Origin: Stenotrophomonas sp. 24(2023)
GTDB lineage: Bacteria > Pseudomonadota > Gammaproteobacteria > Xanthomonadales > Xanthomonadaceae
NCBI RefSeq assembly: GCF_030913365.1
Contig: NZ_CP133160.1
Coordinates: 2,394,001-2,458,000, forward strand
Direction: 5' to 3'
DNA: 64,000 bases
Below are positions 42,475-50,865 of this stretch, piece after piece; positions within the stretch are counted from its first letter, which is position 1, and every line of letters starts with the position of its first letter. Under the pieces are notes generated by a model that saw only the letters and a list, made by a program, of their open reading frames with translations, did not search any database and had not been told where the DNA came from. The position numbers and the translations under genes are program-made.

Positions 42475-43355
42475 AGCCGATCCGCACGCTGATCCTGGCC
42501 GGCCTGCTGGCCGCGCCGCTGCTGGCCGTTGCCGCTGAAGACCCGCTGGTGGGCCAGCTGACCCAGCGCCTGGTGAGCATCCAGGCCAATCCCGACACCG
42601 CCGAGCTGGCAGCCTTCGAGCGCATGCAGGCCCAGCAGGCCATCACCACCCTGGTCCAGGCCAAGCGCCGCGACCGCGAGCTGGCTGCCTACCTGGCCGA
42701 GCGCCGTGTCGAGATCGCCGAAACCACCGTGCGTTCGGCGCTGGCCGCGCGCGAGGTGGACCGCCTGGAGCGCACCCGCAGCGACCTGCTGATCGAAGCC
42801 AGCCGCCGCGATGCCGCCCGTGCCCGCCAGGAAGCCGAGCAGCTGCGCATGCAGGCACAGATGCAGGCCGAGGAAGCCGAGCGCCAGCGCCAGGCCGCCG
42901 AGGCCGAGGCCCTGGCCCGGCAGGATGCCGAGGCCGCGCTGAGCAGCGTGGCCGGCAAGCAGCAGCAGCGCCTGAGCAGCGCCCAGCAGAACGCGGCCAA
43001 GCTGGCCCGCGAGGAAGCCGAGCTGGTGTCCGGGCAGAAGCTGCCGGGGGCGAAGTTCGACAGCCGCGGCGAAGTGTTCACTTTCGCGGGCGATGCCTTC
43101 GCCGCCGGTGCCGCCGGCCTGTCCGGTGGCGCGAAGAACCAGGCCAAGGCACTGGCCGAGTACCTGAATATCGGCAAGAAGGGCCGGGTCCGCATCGAGG
43201 CCTACGACAATGCCAACGGGGTCGGCCAGAAGCGTGCCGAAGCCCTGCGCGATGCCCTGGTGGCCGGCGGTGTCGCCAGCAGCCGGGTGCAGGTGGTCGG
43301 CAAGAAGGCGCCCTCCACCAAGGCCCGTTCGGCTGAACTGATCGTGGTGCCGTAA
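42471..43355 (+). CDS. OmpA-like C-terminal domain protein with coiled coil
   Basis: This is a 294-residue secreted protein starting with TTG inside the previous stop. It has a signal peptide (LILAGLLAAPLLAVAA), a long helical coiled-coil region (about 60-175, rich in Arg/Glu/Ala/Gln, e.g. EAEQLRMQAQMQAEEAERQ) and a C-terminal OmpA-like domain. The peptidoglycan-binding core is recognisable but diverged (AKALAEYLNIGKKGRVRIEAYDN, KRAEALRDALVAGGV). It may link the envelope to peptidoglycan. An intrinsic terminator follows 45 bp after the stop. Confidence 0.8.
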   Translation: MKPIRTLILAGLLAAPLLAVAAEDPLVGQLTQRLVSIQANPDTAELAAFERMQAQQAITTLVQAKRRDRELAAYLAERRVEIAETTVRSALAAREVDRLERTRSDLLIEASRRDAARARQEAEQLRMQAQMQAEEAERQRQAAEAEALARQDAEAALSSVAGKQQQRLSSAQQNAAKLAREEAELVSGQKLPGAKFDSRGEVFTFAGDAFAAGAAGLSGGAKNQAKALAEYLNIGKKGRVRIEAYDNANGVGQKRAEALRDALVAGGVASSRVQVVGKKAPSTKARSAELIVVP

Positions 43356-43400
43356 CCGACTGATTCTGTTTGTTTTTCGTTGTCCCGTGCATTCAGGCTG

Positions 43401-43430
43401 AACCCCGCCACGGCGGGGTTCGGTCTTTTT
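43401..43430 (+). terminator. intrinsic terminator of the DUF4398-OmpA-like operon
   Basis: AACCCCGCC/GGCGGGGTT (9-bp stem, 2-base loop) is followed by CGGTC and five Ts. It is placed 45 bp after the stop codon. Confidence 0.85.
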
Positions 43431-43679
43431 GTCGCAGGTGCTTGAAGCCGCCCCCGCACAGGCGTAGGGTCAATCGTCCGGGACGCAATGCCGCGGACCC
43501 GGACGTAGGGAGGGCCGGGCCGATGCAATCAGGGCGCCAACCGCAGCAGGCCGACGTGCGCAGGCCAGTGCCGCAGGCTGCCGTGGTCGCCGTTCCCGGT
43601 GTCGACCGGCACTCTTCCCTGTTCAACGCCCCGTGCCTTGCGGCCGGGGCGTTCGTGTTTCTGCAGAAGGAGGTCCACC
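43431..43679 (+). other. leader region of ydcH with a strong hairpin
   Basis: No gene is convincing here, although a 105-codon frame is open across it. AACGCCCC/GGGGCGTT (43625-43632 with 43646-43653) forms a stem only about 15 bases before the ribosome site AAGGAGG (43668-43674), followed by GTGTTTCT. It could tune translation or transcription of ydcH. Confidence 0.45.
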
Positions 43680-43916
43680 ATGTTTGAAGATCAGCCCCAG
43701 AGCGAGATCGACGCCCGTCGTGCGCGAGATCCCGAGTTCAGGCTCCTCCATGACCAGCACCGGAAGTTGAACAAGAAGTGCATGGATGCCGAACTGGGCG
43801 TGCTCCCGATCGATGATGTCACCCTGGGTCGCATGAAGCGCGAGAAGCTTCTGGCCAAGCAACGCCTCCTGCGCATGTACGAAACGCCGTTGCCGTCGGC
43901 GTCCGCCGCCCCCTGA
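43680..43916 (+). CDS. YdcH family (DUF465) small protein
   Basis: This 78-residue helical protein is of the DUF465/YdcH type, with HDQHRKLNKKCMDAE and MKREKLLAKQRLLRMYE forming the family's helical hairpin. A very strong AAGGAGG lies five bases before ATG 43680. Longer in-frame starts have no ribosome site. The function is unknown in the family. A GC-rich hairpin (GGGCCGCGCC/GGCGCGGCCC, 43927-43952) follows the stop. Confidence 0.85.
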   Translation: MFEDQPQSEIDARRARDPEFRLLHDQHRKLNKKCMDAELGVLPIDDVTLGRMKREKLLAKQRLLRMYETPLPSASAAP

Positions 43917-43926
43917 GGATCTCCCG

Positions 43927-44084
43927 GGGCCGCGCCTGGACCGGCGCGGCCCGGCCACTGAAGGCCCTGCAGCCAGGCCCCTGTGCCGGCTGTGCCCGGG
44001 CACCCCATGACGGCGGTGCCCGGGTGGTATGTCCCAACGATGCGGGCGGTACCGGTCTCCTCGTCGGGCGGGACCGCCCGCATC
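43927..44084. other. two hairpins between ydcH and the CBS gene
   Basis: GGGCCGCGCC/GGCGCGGCCC (43927-43952) probably ends the ydcH transcript. GATGCGGGCGGT/ACCGCCCGCATC (44039-44050 with 44073-44084) is a perfect 12-bp inverted repeat with a 22-base spacer, located upstream of a GATAAT -10-like box (44162-44167). The rest of this 292-bp gap shows nothing else. Confidence 0.45.
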
Positions 44085-44208
44085 CCCCGACCTGCCCGAT
44101 CCGGGCCGGATGTGCCCGTCGATAGGCCATTGCTACCCCTGACTTTCGGCGTCATCCGTCGGATAATCGACTGTCCGGCCCTGCGTGGCGCGAATCGAAA
44201 GTCTCCGA

Positions 44209-45579
44209 ATGCCCATCCATTCTTCCGTTCTCGAACTCATTGGCCAGACCCCGATCGTCAAGGCCCAGCGCCTGGATGCGGGGGTGTGCGAGCTGTACCT
44301 GAAGCTCGAAAGCGCCAACCCGGGCGGGTCGATCAAGGATCGCATCGGCCTGTCGATGATCGAGGCGGCGGAAAAGCGCGGCGAACTGAGCCCCGGGGCC
44401 ACCCTGGTGGAAGGCACCGCCGGCAACACCGGCCTGGGCCTGGCGCTGGTGGCCCAGCAGAAGGGCTACAAGCTGATCCTGGTGGTCCCGGACAAGATGA
44501 GCCGGGAAAAGATCTTCAACCTCAAGGCCATGGGGGCCGAGGTACGCCTGACCCGGTCGGACGTGGCCAAGGGCCACCCGGAGTACTACCAGGATCTGGC
44601 AAAGACCATCGCCGAGCAGACCCCGGGCGCCTACTTCATCAACCAGTTCGGCAACCCGGACAACCCGGCCGCGCATGAGTTCGGCACCGGCCCGGAAATC
44701 CTGGAACAGATGGAGGGCGACCTGGACGCGATCGTGTTCGGCTGCGGCAGCTCGGGCACCATGACCGGCCTGTCGCGCGCCTTCGCCAAGCTGTCGCCGA
44801 AGACCGAGCTGGTGCTGGCCGACCCGGTCGGCTCGATCCTGGCCGAGTACATCAACGACGGCAACCTCAACGACAAGTCGGGCAGCTGGCTGGTGGAAGG
44901 CATCGGCGAGGATTTCCTGCCGTCGATCTCCGATTTCAGCCGCGTCAAGAAGGCCTACGCCATCACCGACGGCGAGAGCTTCCACACCGCGCGCGAGCTG
45001 CTGGGCAAGGAAGGCATCCTGGGCGGTTCGTCCACCGGCACCCTGCTGGCCGCGGCGCTGAAGTACTGCCGTGAGCAGACCACGCCGAAAAAGGTGCTGG
45101 TGCTGGTGCCGGACACCGGCAACAAGTACCTGTCCAAGATGTACAACGACTACTGGATGCTGGACAACGGCTTCCTGCAGCGCCCGCAGCACGGCGATCT
45201 GCGCGACCTGATCCTGCGTCCCTACGGCCAGCGCGATACTGTCGTGATCGGCCCGAACGACCTGCTGACCACGGCCTACCAGCGCATGAAGCTGTATGAC
45301 GTGTCGCAGCTGCCGGTGATGGACGGCGACCAGCTGGTCGGCATCGTCGATGAAAGCGACGTGCTGCTGCACGTGTATGGCGACGAATCGCGTTTCCGCG
45401 ACACGGTGTCCACCGCCATGGTCAGCAAGCTGGACCGCCTGGACGTGAAATCGCCCATCGAGGCGCTGCTGCCGGTGTTCGACCGTGGCCAGGTGGCCAT
45501 CGTCATGAACGGGGATGTCTTCCTGGGCCTGATCACCCGTATCGACCTGCTGAACTATCTGCGCCGCCGCGTCCAGTAA
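44209..45579 (+). CDS. cystathionine beta-synthase
   Basis: This 456-residue PLP enzyme of the cysteine synthase/CBS fold makes cystathionine from serine and homocysteine. The PLP lysine is in NPGGSIKDRIGLSM, the substrate loop is EGTAGNTGLGLAL and the phosphate loop is GCGSSGTMTGL. Two C-terminal CBS domains (about 340-456, e.g. SQLPVMDGDQLVGIVDESD) indicate CBS rather than simple cysteine synthase. ATG 44209 is preferred over GTG/ATG at 44185. The next gene encodes the following enzyme of transsulfuration. Confidence 0.9.
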   Translation: MPIHSSVLELIGQTPIVKAQRLDAGVCELYLKLESANPGGSIKDRIGLSMIEAAEKRGELSPGATLVEGTAGNTGLGLALVAQQKGYKLILVVPDKMSREKIFNLKAMGAEVRLTRSDVAKGHPEYYQDLAKTIAEQTPGAYFINQFGNPDNPAAHEFGTGPEILEQMEGDLDAIVFGCGSSGTMTGLSRAFAKLSPKTELVLADPVGSILAEYINDGNLNDKSGSWLVEGIGEDFLPSISDFSRVKKAYAITDGESFHTARELLGKEGILGGSSTGTLLAAALKYCREQTTPKKVLVLVPDTGNKYLSKMYNDYWMLDNGFLQRPQHGDLRDLILRPYGQRDTVVIGPNDLLTTAYQRMKLYDVSQLPVMDGDQLVGIVDESDVLLHVYGDESRFRDTVSTAMVSKLDRLDVKSPIEALLPVFDRGQVAIVMNGDVFLGLITRIDLLNYLRRRVQ

Positions 45580-45622
45580 CGCGACGTTTGCCGCAGATAT
45601 CGACTCAATTCGTGTTTATCCG

Positions 45623-45670
45623 CGTCAAAGTCCGTTAAGGACGCGCTGGTAGACTTCCGCTCCTTTGACG
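45623..45670. promoter_or_regulatory. inverted repeat upstream of metB
   Basis: CGTCAAAG (45623-45630) and CTTTGACG (45663-45670) are exact inverted repeats 32 bp apart. GCGTC/GACGC is an alternative, mutually exclusive pairing inside. A TAGACT -10-like box lies between them. Either an operator pair or a short leader switch is possible; no known riboswitch class was recognised. Confidence 0.3.
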
Positions 45671-45702
45671 GCGCCCCGCACGGGCGCCAAGCAGGAAACG
45701 CC

Positions 45703-46881
45703 ATGTCCGATACCTCCACCCGTTCGCTGGCCCTGGCCACCCTGGCCATCCATGGCGGGCAGTCGCCCGACCCCAGCACCGGTGCGGTGATGCCGCCGAT
45801 CTATGCGACCTCCACCTATGCGCAGTCCAGCCCGGGCGAGCACCAGGGCTTCGAGTATTCGCGTACCCACAACCCGACGCGCTTTGCCTATGAGCGCTGC
45901 GTGGCCGCGCTGGAAGGCGGTACCCGCGGTTTCGCCTTCGCCTCGGGCATGGCCGCCAGTTCCACCGTGATCGAGCTGCTCGATGCCGGCAGCCATGTGG
46001 TGGCGATGGATGACATCTACGGGGGCAGCTTCCGCCTGTTCGAGCGCGTGCGCCGCCGCACCGCCGGGCTGGATTTCAGCTTCGTGGACCTGACCGACCT
46101 GGCCGCCTTCGAAGCGTCGATCACGCCGAAGACGAAGATGGTCTGGATCGAAACCCCGACCAACCCGATGCTCAAGATCGTGGACATCGCCGCGGTGGCC
46201 GCCATCGCCAAGCGCCATGGCCTGATCGTGGTGGTGGACAACACCTTCGCCTCGCCGATGCTGCAGCGCCCGCTGGCGCTGGGCGCGGACCTGGTGCTGC
46301 ACTCGGCCACCAAGTACCTCAACGGCCATTCGGACATGGTCGGTGGCATGGTGGTGGTCGGTGACAACGCCGAACTGGCCGAGCAGATGGCCTTCCTGCA
46401 GAACTCCATCGGCGGCGTGCAGGGCCCGTTCGACAGCTTCCTGGCGCTGCGTGGCCTGAAGACCCTGCCGCTGCGCATGAAGGCGCACTGCGCCAACGCG
46501 CTGGCCCTGGCGCAGTGGCTGGAAACGCACCCGGCCATCGAGAAGGTGATCTACCCGGGCCTGCCCTCGCACCCGCAGCACGCGCTGGCCGGCACGCAGA
46601 TGGCCGGTTACGGCGGCATCGTCTCGATCGTGCTCAAGGGCGGTTTCGAGGCGGCCAAGCGCTTCTGCGAGAAGACCGAGCTGTTCACCCTGGCCGAATC
46701 GCTGGGCGGCGTGGAAAGCCTGGTCAACCACCCGGCGGTGATGACCCACGCCTCGATCCCGGTCGCGCGCCGTGAACAGCTGGGCATCAGCGATGCGCTG
46801 GTGCGCCTGAGCGTGGGCGTGGAAGAGCTGGGGGACCTGCAGGTGGATCTGGAGCGGACGCTGGCAGGTGCCACCGCGTGA
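45703..46881 (+). CDS. metB: cystathionine gamma-synthase/gamma-lyase (PLP)
   Basis: This 392-residue Cys/Met-metabolism PLP enzyme has the PLP lysine in HSATKYLNGHSDMVGG, and SGMAASSTVIELL, YEYSRTHNPTR-like (EYSRTHNPTRFAYE) and ETPTNPMLKI motifs are present. Sequence alone does not separate synthase from lyase; next to CBS it could complete reverse transsulfuration to cysteine. In Xanthomonads this gene (called metB) marks one border of the LPS O-antigen locus, and here the first exporter gene overlaps its stop by four bases (GTGA). Confidence 0.9.
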   Translation: MSDTSTRSLALATLAIHGGQSPDPSTGAVMPPIYATSTYAQSSPGEHQGFEYSRTHNPTRFAYERCVAALEGGTRGFAFASGMAASSTVIELLDAGSHVVAMDDIYGGSFRLFERVRRRTAGLDFSFVDLTDLAAFEASITPKTKMVWIETPTNPMLKIVDIAAVAAIAKRHGLIVVVDNTFASPMLQRPLALGADLVLHSATKYLNGHSDMVGGMVVVGDNAELAEQMAFLQNSIGGVQGPFDSFLALRGLKTLPLRMKAHCANALALAQWLETHPAIEKVIYPGLPSHPQHALAGTQMAGYGGIVSIVLKGGFEAAKRFCEKTELFTLAESLGGVESLVNHPAVMTHASIPVARREQLGISDALVRLSVGVEELGDLQVDLERTLAGATA

Positions 46882-47717
46882 ACCAGATGACCGTGTCATC
46901 CGCCGGTGTTTCGGTTTCGCCGCTGGCGCTGGTCCGCAGCTTTGCCAGCAATCGCGTGCTGATCTACCAGCTGGCCAAGCGCGAGGTGATCAGCCGCTAC
47001 CGGGGCTCGTTGATGGGCCTGGCATGGTCCTTCTTCAACCCGTTGCTGATGCTGGCCGTCTATACCTTCGTGTTCTCGGTCGTGTTCAACGCCCGCTGGG
47101 GCGGGGACACGGCGCACCGTGGGGATTTCGCGATCATCCTGTTCGTGGGCATCCTGGTGCACGGTATCTTTGCCGAGTGCGTGAACCGTGCCCCCAGCCT
47201 GATCGTCGGCAATGCCAGCTATGTCAAACGCGTGGTGTTCCCGCTGGACACGCTGCCCTGGGTGGCCATGGGCGCAGCGCTGTTCCATGCCCTGGTGACC
47301 CTGGTCGTGCTGCTGCTGGCCCAGCTGTTGATCCGGGGCGTCCTGCCGGTGACCGCGCTTTACTTCCCGCTGGTCATTTTCCCGTTGGTGCTGTTCACGA
47401 TGGGGCTGGCCTGGCTGTTGTCGGCGCTGGGTGTCTTCGTCCGCGATATCGGGCAGATGACCGGCATCTTCACCACGGTCCTGCTGTTCCTGGCGCCGGT
47501 GTTCTATCCCGTCCACGCCCTGCCCGAATCCATGCGCAAATGGATCTACCTCAATCCGCTCACCTTCATCATCGAGCAGGCCCGTGACGTGCTGATCTGG
47601 GGCAAGACGCCGGATTTCATCGGCCTGGGCAAGTACGCGCTGCTCGCTGCGGTCGTTGCCTGGCTCGGCTATGTCTGCTTCCACAAGATGCGCCGAGGTT
47701 TTGCCGATGTCATCTAA
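46878..47717 (+). CDS. wzm: O-antigen ABC exporter, permease
   Basis: This is a 279-residue ABC-2-type permease with about six helices (e.g. LLMLAVYTFVFSVVF, ALVTLVVLLLAQLLI, IFTTVLLFLAPVFYPV). The cytosolic N-terminal RYRGSLMGLAWSFFNPL motif is characteristic of Wzm/KpsM/TagG polysaccharide exporters. The GTG start overlaps the metB stop, so its translation is coupled to a sulfur-metabolism gene. It overlaps wzt by 11 bases. It exports undecaprenyl-linked glycan to the periplasm. Confidence 0.93.
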   Translation: MNQMTVSSAGVSVSPLALVRSFASNRVLIYQLAKREVISRYRGSLMGLAWSFFNPLLMLAVYTFVFSVVFNARWGGDTAHRGDFAIILFVGILVHGIFAECVNRAPSLIVGNASYVKRVVFPLDTLPWVAMGAALFHALVTLVVLLLAQLLIRGVLPVTALYFPLVIFPLVLFTMGLAWLLSALGVFVRDIGQMTGIFTTVLLFLAPVFYPVHALPESMRKWIYLNPLTFIIEQARDVLIWGKTPDFIGLGKYALLAAVVAWLGYVCFHKMRRGFADVI

Positions 47718-49080
47718 CGCCTCCCCGCGGGAACCGGACGATCTGGCGATCCGCGTTTCCGGTGTCACCAAGTGCTTCCAGGTCTACGCACAGCCGCAGG
47801 ACCGCTTGAAGCAGGCACTGCTGCCGCGCCTGTCGCGCTTCCTGGGGCGTCCGGCGGGAATGTACTACCGCGAGTTCTGGGCGCTGAAGGGCATCGACTT
47901 CGAGGTCCGGCGTGGCGACACGGTCGGCATCATCGGCCGCAACGGCTCGGGCAAATCCACCCTGCTGCAGATCATCTGCGGCACGCTGCAGGCCACGACC
48001 GGCGAGGTCAGCGTCCGCGGCCGCGTGGCGGCCCTGCTGGAGCTCGGTGCCGGCTTCAACCCCGAATTCACCGGGCGCGAGAACGTCTACATGAGCGCCT
48101 CGATCCTGGGCCTGTCGCGCGAGGATATCGACCGCAAGTACGACGATATCGTCGCCTTTGCCGACATCGGTGATTTCCTCGAGCAGCCGGTAAAGACCTA
48201 TTCCAGCGGCATGTACGTGCGCCTGGCCTTTGCCGTGATCGCCCATGTGGATGCGGACATCCTGGTGATCGACGAAGCGTTGGCGGTGGGCGATGCCATT
48301 TTCGTGCAGAAGTGCATGCGTTACCTGCGCAAGTTCCGCGAGAACGGGACCCTGCTGTTCGTCAGCCACGACACGTCTTCCGTGCTGAATTTCTGCCAGA
48401 GTGCGGTCTGGCTGGATCGTGGCGACATGCGCATGCATGGCACCGCGCAGGAAACCTGCAATGCCTACATCGAATACTGTTCCCAGGAAGTCTACGGCGA
48501 TACCGTAAAGCTGCAGTCGCGGCAGGCAGCAGCCAGTGCGGCGGCCACGCCGGGCGTACCTGCGCCGGCACGCGTGGAAAAGGAACTGAAGGTCGAGCTG
48601 TTCGACAATGTGGCCAATTCGGCGGGATGGCAGTCCGGCGTGGCCAGCATCGATGCGGTCACCCTGTGCAACGACCAGGGCGAGCCGTTCACCACGTTCG
48701 CCGGTGGCGAGCACGTGGTGCTGAAAATCCGGGCGACGGCGCACGAGCCGCTGAAGAGCCCGCTGATCGGCTTCTTCGTCAAGGACCGCCTGGGCCAGTC
48801 GCTGTTCGGTGAGCACACCTATACCTACATCCAGCCTCCCATGGAAGTGGAGGGCGGTACGCGCCTGGAGGCCTCGTTCCGGTTCACCCTGCCACTGCTG
48901 CCCAATGGCGAATATTCGATGACCGTATCCATCGCCGACGGCGATCCGTATACCAACACGCAGCATGCATGGTTGCATGACGCGGTGCTGATCCGGGTGG
49001 CGTCGCCGAAGCTGCGCTATGGCCTGGTGGGCATCCCCTTCGATGAAGTGACCATGACGCGCGCCGGAGAACCGCAATGA
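47707..49080 (+). CDS. wzt: O-antigen ABC exporter, ATP-binding protein with C-terminal glycan-binding domain
   Basis: This is a 457-residue ATPase. The nucleotide-binding domain has Walker A IIGRNGSGKSTLLQ, signature TYSSGMYVRLAF and Walker B ILVIDEALAVGD. Beyond residue about 290 a Wzt-type C-terminal domain follows (ELKVELFDNVANSAGWQSG, HVVLKIRATAHEPLKSPLIG, LPNGEYSMTVSIADGD), which in O8/O9a systems recognises a chain-terminal modification before export. Its presence predicts that the exported glycan is capped, so the methyltransferase and acetyltransferase downstream are candidates for the cap. Overlaps with both neighbours show tight coupling. Confidence 0.93.
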   Translation: MSSNASPREPDDLAIRVSGVTKCFQVYAQPQDRLKQALLPRLSRFLGRPAGMYYREFWALKGIDFEVRRGDTVGIIGRNGSGKSTLLQIICGTLQATTGEVSVRGRVAALLELGAGFNPEFTGRENVYMSASILGLSREDIDRKYDDIVAFADIGDFLEQPVKTYSSGMYVRLAFAVIAHVDADILVIDEALAVGDAIFVQKCMRYLRKFRENGTLLFVSHDTSSVLNFCQSAVWLDRGDMRMHGTAQETCNAYIEYCSQEVYGDTVKLQSRQAAASAAATPGVPAPARVEKELKVELFDNVANSAGWQSGVASIDAVTLCNDQGEPFTTFAGGEHVVLKIRATAHEPLKSPLIGFFVKDRLGQSLFGEHTYTYIQPPMEVEGGTRLEASFRFTLPLLPNGEYSMTVSIADGDPYTNTQHAWLHDAVLIRVASPKLRYGLVGIPFDEVTMTRAGEPQ

Positions 49081-49658
49081 GCACCGGCACGCCCCGCGTG
49101 ACCGAGGCGCACGGCTTCATTCCGCCCCTGGCCAGCACCGACCCGCGCATCAGCGTGGGGCGCTATACCTACGGGTCGCCGCAGCTGAAGGTGTGGTCCG
49201 AAGGCGAACGCATCCAGATCGGCGCGTTCTGTTCGATCGCCGATGACGTGGTGATCTTCGGCGGTGGTGAACACCGGCTGGACTGGGTGACCACCTACCC
49301 GCTGCGCATCGCGCTCAATTCTCCCGGCGCCGGCCATGACGGCCACCCGCACACGAAGGGGCCGACCGTCATCGGCAACGATGTCTGGATCGGCCATGGC
49401 GCCATGATCGTCTCGGGGGTAACCATCGGTGATGGCGCCTGCATCGGTGCCGGTGCGGTAGTCGCGCGTGATGTGCCGCCCTATGCCATCGTTGCCGGCA
49501 ATCCCGCCAGGGTCGTACGCACCCGCTATGACGCGCAGACGGTGGCCCGCCTGCAGGCCATCGCCTGGTGGAACTGGCCGATCGACCGCATCCGTTTGTT
49601 CGAGTCCCTACTGTGCGGAGGGGACGTCGAGGCGTTCATTTCCGCCGCCGTGGCCTGA
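49077..49658 (+). CDS. hexapeptide-repeat acetyltransferase (xenobiotic/sugar O-acetyltransferase type)
   Basis: This 193-residue left-handed beta-helix acyltransferase shows hexapeptide repeats in TVIGNDVWIGHGAMIVSGV and TIGDGACIGAGAVVARDV, the NPAR motif (GNPARVVRTRYD), and a catalytic histidine candidate in IGHGAM, as in the CatB/VatD group. It likely acetylates a sugar or nucleotide-sugar for the O-antigen. It overlaps wzt by four bases (ATGA). Confidence 0.87.
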   Translation: MSTGTPRVTEAHGFIPPLASTDPRISVGRYTYGSPQLKVWSEGERIQIGAFCSIADDVVIFGGGEHRLDWVTTYPLRIALNSPGAGHDGHPHTKGPTVIGNDVWIGHGAMIVSGVTIGDGACIGAGAVVARDVPPYAIVAGNPARVVRTRYDAQTVARLQAIAWWNWPIDRIRLFESLLCGGDVEAFISAAVA

Positions 49659-49692
49659 CCCTGTTATTGACTTCCAAGAACCCAAGCGCCCC

Positions 49693-50715
49693 ATGAACGA
49701 TTTCCCGCTTTCGAACAGCATGCTGATTTCCCCGCGCGAGGTGTCGTTTAGCGCATGGCTGGGGCATATTCCTTTTGCCTCCTGGCTGGTGGAGCAGCTG
49801 CAGCCGCAGTCGATCGTCGAGCTGGGCACCCATCGCGGTTCGTCGTTCCTGGCCTTCTGCCAGGCGGTGCAGGAACAGGGGCAGACCACGCGCGTGTTCG
49901 CCATCGATACCTGGGAAGGGGATGAGCACGCCGGCTACTATGGCGATGAGATCTACAACACGCTGCGCGATTACCAGCAGCGCAACTATGCGGGCATTTC
50001 CGAGATGCTGCGCATGCGCTTCAATGAGGCCCTTCCCTATTTCGCCGATGGCAGCGTTGACCTGCTGCACATCGATGGTCTGCATACGTATGACGCCGTG
50101 CGCGAGGACTTCGAGAGCTGGCTGCCGAAGCTTTCCGACCGTGCCGTGGTGATCTTCCACGACACCTGCGTCCGTGAACGCGGTTTCGGCGTCTGGCAGT
50201 ACTGGTCCGAAATCAGCAGGCAGTACCCGGCGTTTGAATTCACCCATACCCATGGGCTGGGGGTTCTGCTGGTGGGCAGGCAGCACGTCCCGGCGCTGGC
50301 CGACCTGGCGGCCCGTGCCGGCGCTGGCGGCTTCGCCCCGATCAACCGCCTGTTCGATGTCCTGGGCAGCAACATCAAGCGTGCCGAGGAAATCGAGCGT
50401 GTCCAGGCCGGTTTGACCGATGCCCGCAGCGAAGTGAACCGCCTGGGTACGCTGGGCCACGAGCTGCAGCAACGCTGCCTGCAGCTGGAACAGGAGGTGC
50501 GTGACGGCCGTGAGCGCGTGCGCCTGGCCGAAGAGCAGCTGCAGCTGCAGCGCCAGCAGGCCGAACAGAGTGCGGTGACCATGGAAGGGCTGCGCCGCGT
50601 CGTGGCCGAGGAGCGGACCCGGTCCACGGAGGACGTGCAGGCGCTGTTGAGCACGCAGCTCGATGCCCAGAAGCAGAAGCTGGACAAGCTGCTGCGGCCC
50701 TGGTGGCGTCGTTGA
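49693..50715 (+). CDS. class I SAM methyltransferase with long C-terminal coiled coil
   Basis: This is a 340-residue protein with an N-terminal Methyltransf_24-like domain (SAM motif I VELGTHRGSSFLAF, acid in VFAIDTWEGD, LLHIDGLHTYDAVREDFE) up to about residue 205. A helical coiled coil of about 110 residues follows (IERVQAGLTDARSEVNRL, LQQRCLQLEQEVRDGRE, LAEEQLQLQRQQAEQS) and ends in a basic/aromatic LLRPWWRR. A methyltransferase fused to a coiled coil in an ABC-exported O-antigen locus resembles the logic of WbdD, which caps chains and measures their length, although no kinase domain is present. ATG 49693 has weak upstream sequence but gives the correct domain start. Confidence 0.82.
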   Translation: MNDFPLSNSMLISPREVSFSAWLGHIPFASWLVEQLQPQSIVELGTHRGSSFLAFCQAVQEQGQTTRVFAIDTWEGDEHAGYYGDEIYNTLRDYQQRNYAGISEMLRMRFNEALPYFADGSVDLLHIDGLHTYDAVREDFESWLPKLSDRAVVIFHDTCVRERGFGVWQYWSEISRQYPAFEFTHTHGLGVLLVGRQHVPALADLAARAGAGGFAPINRLFDVLGSNIKRAEEIERVQAGLTDARSEVNRLGTLGHELQQRCLQLEQEVRDGRERVRLAEEQLQLQRQQAEQSAVTMEGLRRVVAEERTRSTEDVQALLSTQLDAQKQKLDKLLRPWWRR

Positions 50716-50865
50716 TCGACGCCACGCCCACAGGGCGGCTGCTAGGCTGCCCGGGGATCGAGGAATCCCCCCGCCCCGGTGCTCTGGCGGCGAGGAAAAA
50801 ACCCCCTGGATTCAACGCCTTCCAGCCCCGTGCCGGGGTGCATGAACCGCTTTTTTGGGATGAAT

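Noticed and set aside
43370..43687. 105-codon plus-strand frame before ydcH
   Set aside because: It crosses an intrinsic terminator and the ydcH ribosome site, has no start signal and no domain pattern.
45580..45702. SAM riboswitch or T-box leader before metB
   Set aside because: The gap is only 123 bp and shows no conserved core of any class I recognise, only simple inverted repeats.
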